A stretch of DNA of 64,000 bases from Barthelona sp. PCE (Eukaryota > Metamonada: BaSk clade). The notes below the pieces were generated by a model. The model worked only from the letters and a program-made list of their open reading frames with translations, ran no database searches and was not told the origin of the DNA. Positions 39,001 to 47,900 of the stretch are shown here, in pieces. The stretch is taken from assembly GCA_040285745.1 (NCBI GenBank), contig JAUFOR010000004.1, positions 1,178,001-1,242,000 on the forward strand, in the 5' to 3' direction. Within the stretch, counting starts at the first letter, position 1. Each line of letters starts with the position of its first letter. Position numbers and translations under genes: made by a program.

Positions 39001-39744
39001 AGCAAGCGATACCTTCATCTTAGTGATTTGATGTTCTTGAAGTGTTAATTGTTGGAAACGAAGTGGAAATATTGAATCCTGGATTATTCCAATGTCTGTG
39101 CAAGTCCACTCAAATGTGTTCTTGTTATAATAAATATTTCCTTGACCTTCTTTGGAAGTAATACCAGTAACAGACTTTAAACTAGCTTCTCTTATAAACA
39201 TGCGTTTTGATGGTGGCGTAGTATACACATTATCCAACATATCTTCCAGTCTAGCATCCGTAATCTTGGGTTTATGGATTCGAATCATTTCAATAAAAGC
39301 ATCTGCATCGAACACAGGTTTTATCCAATTGTTCTTCAAAGCACTCCAGATGATCTTGATATGTTCTTTGCTGGATATCCTGCGAAGATAGTGTTTACCT
39401 GTGAAGATACACAAGCCAATTACATGACAAGAGGCTTTTGAAACTACATTGCGTGATACAGGATTCTGTTTAGGCCCCTTAATGTTGTTATAAGTTGCTA
39501 AAAGATCTTCGTGAGTTAATATCGCGTACTTATGAGCATTAAATTCATGAGAGTTTGGTAGAACACAGTTTTGTATTTCTAAGCAGCCTACTTCATTGTA
39601 ATTTCCAATTTTATCATCTGCAAGATACCCATTGGTGTACAATCGAACACGAACGTGATAACTTGCATCATCTTCTTCTTTTTCATCACATAGTCTGATT
39701 TTGTCCATTGGAATACTCACATTGAAAGATTTAAAAGCCGGCAT
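36016..39744 (-). CDS. hAT-family transposase
   Basis: 1242 aa from the ATG at 39742-39744 (the frame opens two codons earlier with TTG). The C-terminus carries the hAT dimerisation signature: YSSASASNSGVERGFSMLKR, then SKNQTKLSTRIRFNWFLLN, matching the family A-S-S-A-x-x-E-R-x-F-S ... R-x-x-L-x-x-x-x-x-x-x-L-L pattern. The frame is full length with no stops, so the protein could be active. A Ser/Pro-rich linker (~1100-1150) precedes the dimerisation part. I could not assign the DDE residues or a BED finger by eye. The family role is cut-and-paste transposition at the terminal repeats. It is longer than typical hAT transposases (600-800 aa), so an extra N-terminal domain is likely. Confidence 0.75.
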   Translation of the reverse strand: MPAFKSFNVSIPMDKIRLCDEKEEDDASYHVRVRLYTNGYLADDKIGNYNEVGCLEIQNCVLPNSHEFNAHKYAILTHEDLLATYNNIKGPKQNPVSRNVVSKASCHVIGLCIFTGKHYLRRISSKEHIKIIWSALKNNWIKPVFDADAFIEMIRIHKPKITDARLEDMLDNVYTTPPSKRMFIREASLKSVTGITSKEGQGNIYYNKNTFEWTCTDIGIIQDSIFPLRFQQLTLQEHQITKMKVSLARVNDARGFALPFVFNAMDKSLKSIKSEYSAASERAFRNYTTYYGEVVHPYILETIFNSAYVQAANSSESVTLFMEFDLSNDGYEEALIMLKVPTNLELVWVEHPFLESSTEMYTKNHLIITLEQYLDSLKGKFIIFDIFKTQFTVSHTTEVVINPLDYPDFTVRNFEVPEICKDAKYKRSQDLCEQFLSRLKKYKIIQSYSIIERKNRDRWCLEDVIIDMGDSEVKIFVGTDDGTPEQLAFQKICDACSSISRVPCICPVLNKIMAKINGFEFFPDPIQHQFSSPYLDSFNLLRVSNETVTMDIIDQVSQDPFVEGLFKKLDLSILFTNRTISRSAAARLNSVVSLHETHPIFALSEPAAENESVTDDMSGATINNLTEEWIESFVHSDSDVVEGGLIADDKLMFTFAYTSFHECQHLENLLSQRNACLLGVDLTLSNSLSNDAYRFNVLEHYTEFLDHLAMISLEKYAKMLDDQQKSLANFAKIQTLLTVDTMRVFYKYHAVWCLVTERSISLSNVRWDTSEWIYDVLCGGLYMDIPKILFLPEGTETIPDDFAITMSHFEITEVFLRCDLEIKRMLKSNNTVCDEDHYRHFLSPFYEAMKDGNKQPHEFSLGPDMWVLARNYFSTYSRMIFIQHMSSKNDFSVLQSYFQVSILLHELRKWRSDLRIENEASLAAIYHDGLFEYVRHYFCKFLIMPEPLVAFLLSDLSTVELQDHNKEVKDITNDKPRKSCLKEELYQLYVDAKIPNINRGGLVKVTDRELVRLKGMMVFSFLPTKFKRCASDYPAIHLISDHVYVNMAKDFYDPVLYRGLVGYIISILCTNYYLDFSPSNEDRKKVVMRYTPEVEPQTNVLPPLSTSFLSPSRSASNRMESELSPSAQSVHEPPLSAQRVADEFDFNDTGIRERDVRAALVHGHTHESVKGLPGFRAIIKQYSSASASNSGVERGFSMLKRLHSKNQTKLSTRIRFNWFLLNEASAAPRITYDELKEIVKTI

Positions 39745-39868
39745 TAGCAATAAATCGAAAAAAGGATTTTTTTTTTATGAGGAATAGGGGATAAGTCAAA
39801 GAACAAATATATGCTGCTACACCAATTTGGATTCACTTACGCTTTTACTTTAACAATGTTTACAGTTG

Positions 39869-39908
39869 GGATCCGTCTCCTCATGTCATTGACCAATTGA
39901 CCCACGAA
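39869..39908 (-). repeat. Right terminal inverted repeat of hAT element
   Basis: Inverted partner of 35741-35780. ggatccgtctcctcatg (39869-39885) is the perfectly conserved inner half; the outer half has decayed or is naturally asymmetric. Confidence 0.8.
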
Positions 39909-39982
39909 AGTAAACTTTGCATTCGTGAATATCTATGTATACCTATTTATCACCCATTACATCTCTTTATTATTAGTGTTAT

Positions 39983-42145
39983 ATGCCAAGGCATGTGGAT
40001 AGGGGAAATATCGTTTACAACGGTAATTCAGCAATACTGACAGTTGATAACAGAACGATTTCTGTTATCTCAACAGATCAACTTAGTACATCAAATTGTG
40101 GGACATACAGGTGTTCTTCGTCCATCAAGCATGGGAAAAAGTCTGAAATTTGTGGTAAATGTATTCATAACTCCAACCTGTTTTATTCCTTTTACATTCA
40201 ATTAGATGAAAAAGAAACAACCACCCTCATGATTGTCTTCTGGTTCATCACTGCAGGTGGCCAACATGATGTAAGCTCTGTCACTAAGATTGATATTCCA
40301 AGTGATTCAGATATTGATACTTCAGCACCTACAAACGATTATTTATTGTTTTGTTATTCTCCTGAAGTATTTTTTCTTATGAAGAAAAACACACTTGAGA
40401 TTGTTTTTGCTATGAATGATGGTATTCAAGTTGAAATTCAATTAGATGATTTTGAATTACTTACTCAAACAACATTTAGCTCGTCTAAACCAATTTTTTC
40501 ATATGAAAGTGGTGGTATGTTCGGTGGACCACCAGAGTATAAGTATTTAGATTCTGATTTGCAGTTAAAAGAGATTAATAACGGATTTGATGGGAAAATT
40601 GATCAATTCATCAATGTTCTTAATTCTAATTGTTTACTTCATGTAACAATGGATGTTGGTGAATCTAATTCATTTGATAGTTTTGTGCTTTGTAATGGTA
40701 AAGACTTTATTAATTTATTCGAAGAATACACTCTATTAAAAAGTGTTTTAGAAACTGCAATAGAAAATAACAAGTATAGACCATATGGTCAAAAGTTTGA
40801 TTTTGGTTCATGTAGTAATATGATCATTTATGAAGTTTCTGATGAAGTTTTTGAATTTTCTTTAATTTTCAAGAATATTCTTTGGTACTCACGTATTGGG
40901 GTTGATGGTACAGTTGAAACAGATGAGTTTAAGACTAATTTGAGTGGTAAAACACTGTTTTTACTTCAATATGCTGATACATTCGGAAGAATGCTTGATT
41001 CTTGTTACAAATGTCTAATTCCTGAGATCATGAGTGTTGAATACCACACACATAATACAATTATACTCAAGAAGTATATCTTGACAACTCGTGAAAGTAT
41101 ACTGGAAGATTTTTCATTAAAAATGGGATCCTGCAGAATTATTTCCAGCAATCAGATAATATTTTCCACGTCAAAGCATGATGAATCGGTTCTTAATGGT
41201 GCTGTACTGTTTGATTTACATAAACAGAAGTACATAATTATGAAAAGTTCAAATTTTATCCATTTAGCATGTGATCCTATCATAAATGATCAGTTCTTCC
41301 TGTTTCCAACATACTCTATTGATGAACAAGAAGAAAAAATAATAACAACAAACATTTTTATTCATTCTTGGCAGAATCCAGTTTGCAAAAAAGTTAATTC
41401 AATTCCTAACCTAGTTATGGCACAAAACAACGATGAATCAACGGGTCTGTTTGCATGCTTAACATCCAAACCCAGCGCTGAAAATGGAATGCTGTATTTG
41501 TTCAATAACAATGCTGAATTACTTGATACAATTGAAATTCCAAACTATAGTAATAGCAAAGACCTGTGGATGGCTAACAATTATGTCATGGTAAAGAGCA
41601 GAAAATCAATCGCTTTGTGTCATATTAGTGATAATAACAAGCTTAATTTATTATTTAATCATGATAACTCACCCTTCATATGTTTTAATCCATCAACGAA
41701 CGAGCTGTGGGGCACAATCGGAGGTGTAACGCGTGCATATCCCTTGAATAATTCCTGTTTCAGTATTGATGACGTATCTTTTCCAATCATTAATTTGGAA
41801 TGTTTTGATGAAAAAACAAATAATGTATTAGAGTTTTGTAGTGATAATTTCCTTCGTGACCAAAGGGGATCTGATGTTTATTATTTTAATAGTTTGAATA
41901 ATTCAATTGAGAAATTTCTAAACTTATCTGAAATAGGAAAACCTACCCCATCATTAAGGTATCATTCACATAATTCATTTAAAGAACAGTTATTAGTAAT
42001 TGTTAGAACTTATGTTGATGCATTTGCTTGTACAACAGTTAAATTTGTACCTGATGAGATGCGTTTTGATTTAGTGTTTAATGAATACAAATTTGATCAT
42101 GTTTTGCGTTCATTCTCTCACCAAATTGTTGAGCCTGAAGTTTAA
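39983..42145 (+). CDS. Hypothetical protein, predicted beta-propeller (720 aa)
   Basis: Beta-strand-rich throughout with blade-like units (NSAILTVDNRTISVISTDQ, DYLLFCYSPEVFFLMKKNTL, NNYVMVKSRKSIALCHISDN). A CxxC pair occurs early (EICGKCIHN). No signal peptide, transmembrane helix or enzyme motif. Similar in style and length to 26674-28578 and 28645-30558, so probably the same lineage-specific group. The start lies 75 bp from the hAT right end and has TACATCTCTTTATT upstream. Function not recognised. Confidence 0.55.
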   Translation: MPRHVDRGNIVYNGNSAILTVDNRTISVISTDQLSTSNCGTYRCSSSIKHGKKSEICGKCIHNSNLFYSFYIQLDEKETTTLMIVFWFITAGGQHDVSSVTKIDIPSDSDIDTSAPTNDYLLFCYSPEVFFLMKKNTLEIVFAMNDGIQVEIQLDDFELLTQTTFSSSKPIFSYESGGMFGGPPEYKYLDSDLQLKEINNGFDGKIDQFINVLNSNCLLHVTMDVGESNSFDSFVLCNGKDFINLFEEYTLLKSVLETAIENNKYRPYGQKFDFGSCSNMIIYEVSDEVFEFSLIFKNILWYSRIGVDGTVETDEFKTNLSGKTLFLLQYADTFGRMLDSCYKCLIPEIMSVEYHTHNTIILKKYILTTRESILEDFSLKMGSCRIISSNQIIFSTSKHDESVLNGAVLFDLHKQKYIIMKSSNFIHLACDPIINDQFFLFPTYSIDEQEEKIITTNIFIHSWQNPVCKKVNSIPNLVMAQNNDESTGLFACLTSKPSAENGMLYLFNNNAELLDTIEIPNYSNSKDLWMANNYVMVKSRKSIALCHISDNNKLNLLFNHDNSPFICFNPSTNELWGTIGGVTRAYPLNNSCFSIDDVSFPIINLECFDEKTNNVLEFCSDNFLRDQRGSDVYYFNSLNNSIEKFLNLSEIGKPTPSLRYHSHNSFKEQLLVIVRTYVDAFACTTVKFVPDEMRFDLVFNEYKFDHVLRSFSHQIVEPEV

Positions 42146-42483
42146 AATGGATTTTTATGAGGTAAATGGGAGAAAATGAAAAAAGTAATTTGTTGCATGA
42201 GAAAGTACTTAAAATGATCTTATGTGACATTTTATACGTTCTCATATAATGTTTAATTGTAAAAAACTTGTGTGGAAGGTCTGTCAACTGGAAAAGATTG
42301 GAATACTCAAGAATTGCTGTTTAAGAGTAGTTAACTACAATTTCTCTTCCTGAAGTGTGTAACCAATCTGAAAAGGATGCTAAAAAATATCCCAAATATA
42401 GAATACACCTATCTTTAAAACCTATTTCGTTTTCTCTTCTTTACCTTTCTTTTAAAACATTTACGTTCACATATTGCTTGCAA
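42146..42483. other. 338-bp gap: 3' end of propeller gene and promoter of PDE gene
   Basis: AT-rich. Pyrimidine tracts CAATTTCTCTTCC (42339-42351) and TTTTCTCTTCTTTACCTTTC (42432-42451) precede the PDE ATG at 42484. The frame is open upstream to 42355 but only from a GTG, so this stretch is treated as non-coding. No RNA gene or repeat seen. Confidence 0.4.
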
Positions 42484-44925
42484 ATGACGGATATCGTTAG
42501 TTATCTGACAACAAATATCCTAGCACAGCCTTTACCCAATTCTGCATTTGACACCATCTTGGATCAGGTTGCTGCCGATCAGCCAGATCTTTTAATGAGT
42601 AGGGAGCAGGTACAAGCTGAAATCAAGGATCTATCATGCCGTAACTGCTATTTTGTTTACAAAGGAGAAGTTAATCTTGAATACCAGTTGTTCAATCATC
42701 CTATCAGGGTTGCCAAACTGACAATGGGGGACGCTGTCCTTGGTACCTCATATTACAATGTACTATTAAAAAAACCTCCTATTGATGAAACAATGGGTTT
42801 TGATGGCGACGGATTAGGTTCCACTGAGTTTTCTCTTAATCCTATCAATGACGACCCTATACAATTCATCCGTTACTGTCCTTTTGAAAGGGAATTAATA
42901 GTGAATGCTCATGATAAATATCAGATTAGTGTTCAAGGGATTTTTTCTGAATTACTTAAAATTGATTTTTCCTTTAAACATTTTTATTTATGCTCTAAAT
43001 CGCTTCAGAGAAACGTAAAAAATTTCCTCTCTATAAGAAATCTTGATATTGAAAAATTTAAAATTTCTATGGATGATTTTTTTGTTAATACTTCACGTTA
43101 TCTACCTGATTTGCCTAAGGATGTTGATTTGATCCATATGATGAACTTTAAAAACTACCTTATTGAAACTCATACGGACTTTATGAATAATGAAATCGCC
43201 AGAAATGTCTTTGGTAATGTCTTCTTAGTAATGTTACAACTATCAAGCAAATGTAGCACTACAACTGTTGAAGATAATGACAGTAAGACTATTGTCAAGG
43301 ATAAGTATCTTTCTCCTCACCTAAAAGAACTGGATATCAGTAGTCAACCTTGTTCAGCTTTGACATCCCCTACACGAGAGCATGTAGCACAAGAGATGCC
43401 TGTAGTCACCGATGTAACAGATTATCTTTGCTTTGATGATAACGTTTATGGTATAGAAAGTGCAGAAAATACAGATGATGAAGATATTAAAGTCAAAGGG
43501 GTAGATATGAATCTCCTTAATCAAAGATTTGATGAACTTGGCATTGCAGTCGCTACTTCTGTTCAAAAGTCTAATGATACTTCTAGAATTTCTTCAAAAC
43601 AACCTTCTAGATCAGTGTCTGCGGATGATTTATTCAAACTTGGACATTTTCATGAATTAGAAAGGGATATATCTCAATCTGTACTTGATTTAACTTCAAC
43701 TGAAGTGTCTTATGAAGAGCATGATTCTGATTTTAATTTGGCTTCTTCCTCTTTTGATACTGATGATGGTACAAGTGGTCCTGAAAACGATGGTATTAAC
43801 TACCCCCCTGAAGACGGGCATATGAGCTTTCTTGTGGCTTCATGTGTTGATCTTTCAAGCTTTGATTTATCAATTGTTGATGATGAATCTTGTTTCTTTT
43901 TAATTGTTAAGGAAATTTTAAGTGATATGAAAGTATTGGATTTTCAGCATTTACAAATCTTACAAGAGTCATGTATCGATTCAGGACCTTTCCTTACAAA
44001 TAAGTTCGATGTTACAGCATTTTCTCGTCGTCCAATAACTTCTTATTATCTAGTCCTTGTGTTATTTCAATTCTTAGGTATCATTAAGCTGTTTAGCCTT
44101 AACGAAAGTTCTCTAAGAGATTTCTGTTACTCAATATTTGAAACTATGTCACAAAACAATGCTTATCATGGTAGAAGTCATATCCTTGATGTTCTTTACG
44201 TCATCACTTACTGGTTAGCTGACCCGAAAACTATTGGTTACATCACACCAGAGGAGACACTAGCTCTGGCTATTGCGGCATTTTGTCATGACGCTGGACA
44301 TCCAGGTTTAAATGAAGCATGTTTAAGGAAAATCAAGCACCCCATTGTAATGGCATTTCCCAACCAAAGTCCATTAGAACAGCTACATTGGCGTATTACT
44401 AAGCATTCTACAATTTCTTCAGGTTTGATAGCACATCTTGGAACGGAAACAATTATTAATATCATGGATATGGTTGAGAAGCTTATTTTAGCAACAGATA
44501 TGAGTCGACACTCTAAGATTCTACAAGAAGCAGAGCAACTGCAAGGATTTACTCTGGAAGAATTACCGCAACAGAAAAGATTACTATTCTTACAGTTAAT
44601 CATCAAAGCAGCTGATATTGCGAATGTTTCCAGGCCATTCAAGCTCGCCAAGCGTTGGGCACAACGTTATTATAGAGAAGTTCAGGAAATGATTGGTGAG
44701 CATAAAGTTTTCATTCCCCTTCTTAATCCTCCTTTACCTCAATCTTTAGTAGATATCTGTCGCCAACAACTGGGATTCATCGGTTTCTTAGCAGCCCCTT
44801 TGTTTGAGATATTAAGTCAATGCTACCCTCCTATTGCTGCTGCGGTTGATGTTATCAACAGCAACGTTTTTAAGTATAAGTCTATCATTGAGAAGCGAGA
44901 GGGGGGTTCGAAGAACTTGTACTGA
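42484..44925 (+). CDS. 3',5'-cyclic nucleotide phosphodiesterase (class I) with possible cNMP-binding N-terminus
   Basis: 813 aa. The C-terminal ~270 residues form a class I PDE domain with its metal-binding signature: NAYHGRSHILDV, FCHDAGHPGLNEA, LATDMSRHSKIL, IKAADIANVSRPF and QQLGFIGFLAAPLFEIL (with the Gln before GF that contacts the base). All four expected metal ligands (His, His, Asp, Asp) are present. The N-terminus (~55-90: NCYFVYKGEVNLEYQLF then LTMGDAVLGTSYYN) faintly resembles a cyclic-nucleotide-binding domain; this is tentative. The middle (~270-460) is acidic, Ser-rich and likely disordered. Reaction: hydrolysis of cAMP and/or cGMP to the 5'-monophosphate, ending second-messenger signals. 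It lies immediately upstream of dynein-2 on the same strand (66 bp gap). Confidence 0.85.
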   Translation: MTDIVSYLTTNILAQPLPNSAFDTILDQVAADQPDLLMSREQVQAEIKDLSCRNCYFVYKGEVNLEYQLFNHPIRVAKLTMGDAVLGTSYYNVLLKKPPIDETMGFDGDGLGSTEFSLNPINDDPIQFIRYCPFERELIVNAHDKYQISVQGIFSELLKIDFSFKHFYLCSKSLQRNVKNFLSIRNLDIEKFKISMDDFFVNTSRYLPDLPKDVDLIHMMNFKNYLIETHTDFMNNEIARNVFGNVFLVMLQLSSKCSTTTVEDNDSKTIVKDKYLSPHLKELDISSQPCSALTSPTREHVAQEMPVVTDVTDYLCFDDNVYGIESAENTDDEDIKVKGVDMNLLNQRFDELGIAVATSVQKSNDTSRISSKQPSRSVSADDLFKLGHFHELERDISQSVLDLTSTEVSYEEHDSDFNLASSSFDTDDGTSGPENDGINYPPEDGHMSFLVASCVDLSSFDLSIVDDESCFFLIVKEILSDMKVLDFQHLQILQESCIDSGPFLTNKFDVTAFSRRPITSYYLVLVLFQFLGIIKLFSLNESSLRDFCYSIFETMSQNNAYHGRSHILDVLYVITYWLADPKTIGYITPEETLALAIAAFCHDAGHPGLNEACLRKIKHPIVMAFPNQSPLEQLHWRITKHSTISSGLIAHLGTETIINIMDMVEKLILATDMSRHSKILQEAEQLQGFTLEELPQQKRLLFLQLIIKAADIANVSRPFKLAKRWAQRYYREVQEMIGEHKVFIPLLNPPLPQSLVDICRQQLGFIGFLAAPLFEILSQCYPPIAAAVDVINSNVFKYKSIIEKREGGSKNLY

Positions 44926-44991
44926 CATTATGGATCTAAGTAAAAGATTAATCGTTTTCTTTTTTTCTTTCTTTTTTACGCATATTAATCA

Positions 44992-47900
44992 ATGAGTGAG
45001 ATAGCGTTAAATCATATCATTGATACAATTCTATGTAATCTAGGCGTCCAATCCGTTCCTAACGTGGATGACTTAAAGCATACCTTGCGTTCATCATCTC
45101 CGTTACTTGAAAAGTTCATGCAAGTTGCATCCTTCACCACGATCAAGGTACTGTTATGTCTAGAAGGCGGCATAATGCAAGTTCGGGTATGCGACGTTTC
45201 TGATGGAGTTTCACCATCCATTGATGTTCTTAGACAGGTGTTCCTGTGCAAGAGCGTCCCCGTGGAGATCGTAGACAGTAATGTTGTTAATGCGTTCTTC
45301 ACTTCTGCGCTCCCCGTTAATAGCATTGAATCCCTCAATATGGTTATCACCAACCTCTTCTCCCCATTGTTTGGGGGTTCGCATGAGGACTCGCGGGTCA
45401 GACATGCCCTTGACACGTTACAAGAAACGTTACGTATGAGTAACAAGACTTCTTCCGAAAGCAGTGCTCTTTTGCTTAACGATGAGCACGCGCATTGGGC
45501 AAACATGGGCAATGTGCAGGGAGATCATTATAAACAGGTCTTGGACCCGTTGGTTATCGCATACGATGCGATCACATCAAGTGTTGATCAGATCTTCACT
45601 GTTGTTGAGACTTTCATCGATGTAGCTGATCAGTTGATTCGTTCTGGCTATGAACATGCTAGAATGCAGTCGTTTATGAAGCTTTTCGATGCTCAGCTCC
45701 ACGATTTTGTTTCTGCAACTCTTGAAAAATTTAACATTTTTCAAGTACGTGACAAAAAGCTTCCAACAGTCTTAAACAGCATTGGAGACATCCAGAATGC
45801 CTGTCTTAAGCTCAACAATGCCTACTCTATGCTTACAGGATCACTGTGGTCAAACATTTACTTCGATGAAGAAGCTCCATCCTCGCTGAGCAGTCTTGTT
45901 AGGTCAGAATGGGAATTTGGTAACGTCGACGCCGTTCTATGTCTCAAGCTTTTTGATCGAATTTCAGACGTGATGCAGTTAAGAGAACTAGCGGAGAAGG
46001 CAGAGTTCCCAACCGATTCCTTTTTGGATAAACTCGCATCTACTCCATACCATGTTGTTGTGGGTAGTGGTAGTGATTCATTCAACCGAGAGGTGAAGAG
46101 TGCCTTGCACTTATTTGAGTCCCATATCGAAGAAGTACTTGAACAGGCGAAACGTATGCCCAATCTATCAAGTTTGTTAGGTGTTCTCAGTCGTAACCTT
46201 GTTCTGTTACAGATTGCGTCTCAGGAGCAGCTGTTGGAGGTTACATCACTTATATCAGATGCAATTCCTAGTTTTATCAGTACAACAAAAACACAATATG
46301 AAAGTTTTCCCTTTACGAAATGTTCTGGACTTTCAAATAATCTTCTTCACAAGACAGAGGATTTTCACTCAATTTCCTTCAACAAAATGTCAGGATCTCT
46401 TCTCCAGGAGTTCTCCTTTTTACAATCAGCACTCAGTCGTGTCACAAATGTTAATGATTCATTGATATCCCTTTTCAAACGTATTAAACTTGATCTGCCC
46501 GATGACATGGACATGTTTAAGCGCCTGGAGACTACTCTTGTTAGTCACAAACGTAGTCTTTACAAATATTGGGAAAATGCTGTTCGTGACAACAGTCAAC
46601 GTGGTATCATCCCTGATTCTTTCACTGGAGCTGTCCTTACTGTCAACAAAGAGGCTGGTGACGTCATACGTGTCAATTTCAGCGAAGATGTTGTTGCTTT
46701 TTTGCGTGATTTTGACATTTTGGAAAGCATGGGTTTCAAGCCTAGCTCAACTCTCCGTTCTCTTTTCAAGGGCCTGTCCCCGTTAGCCAGCCATGCGCTC
46801 AGCATAAAGCAGATTGCATCATTTTATAATAACCTTAGTGCTCAAATTCTTCCTTGTCACAAGCCTATGCTTATCTCACACGCTGTGGCATTTGAAAAAC
46901 TGCTTTTGGACACAAAGATTAACTGGGAGAAGGAGAGTGATGTTATTAAATTCATTGACCGTGTTAGCAGTGCATCACAAGGACTCAATGAACGTTTACA
47001 ATACCTTAAACATTTCCATAAGAACATCTTAGAGAAATTGATAGGTCTGATTTACATTGATTTGTTCGACAACTTTGATACCTTCTCTTCCACTATTGAT
47101 TCTATTACTGAACTCGTTAGTGGATTGGTTAATCAGGGATATAAGGTGAAACATTACTGTATCTTTTTGAATTATCATTTGCTCAAGATTTTGGATAAAC
47201 AATATGAACGTTGTTTAGTTAATTTAATCAATGCTGACTCCTCAACTGATAACATATACGGTCTTCCGTTGACAATTAACTGCCATGTATCAATGGTTGG
47301 TGTCAGTTATAATCCGTTAATTCACAGTTTTAAACAAGACTTTTTCAAACATCTTCGTAAACTCATAAATTTCCCAGCTTCTATTGCTGGTATTTCTGGT
47401 CAAAGACCTAATGAGTTTAAGTTGCTTTGTGTTAAACACAGTCATCTTATCACAAAGGTTTTTAGTAAGTTCAACAACTTATTCAACAAGGTATCTCTCG
47501 TCACCAACGTACTTCAGAAGAATAATCACGCATCTTTATTAATGCGTAATATTGAGAAGCTTATCAGGACAAACGAGGATACGGAGAATGATCAATTTGA
47601 CTCGACTTATCTGAAGAATGCAGACGATTTTCAAATGTTTTTCCGTGAAGTTCAAAAACAAACCACAACAATTTTTTCTCTGCCCGATGAACATATGTTC
47701 TCTTGTATTAAATTGAATCTCAATACTTACAAGCAGGATTTGGTTGGTAACTTTAAGAATTTAGTTCATATGATTATTCAAAGTTTAGTCTCAAAGGCTA
47801 ACACTGCATTTTCATATCTTCAGAACTTTTTAACAAATACAATTCGTGAGCTCTATCAAAAAATGAATAACTTAGAGTCACTCGACAGTGATAAAGAGAT

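Larger units (their letters stand above)
35741..39908. mobile_element. hAT-superfamily DNA transposon (single copy in window)
   Basis: About 4.17 kb, bounded by 40-bp imperfect terminal inverted repeats (31 of 40 bases match) and containing one intact transposase gene on the minus strand. The left end begins TAGGGGGGTGG, like the hAT consensus end (C/T-A-G-G-G-x-x-G-G). The 8-bp flanks, ctgtacac (35733-35740) and aagtaaac (39908-39915), agree at only 5 positions but both have a central TA as in Buster-type hATs. An exact target-site duplication is therefore not visible. It sits between the kinase-HECT gene and a propeller-like gene and disrupts no recognisable frame. Confidence 0.75.

Noticed and set aside
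42355-42483. N-terminal extension of the PDE frame
   Set aside because: The frame opens with GTG; the first ATG is at 42484. Similar TTG-initiated extensions at 22669, 28627, 19434 and 39750 were trimmed to the first ATG.
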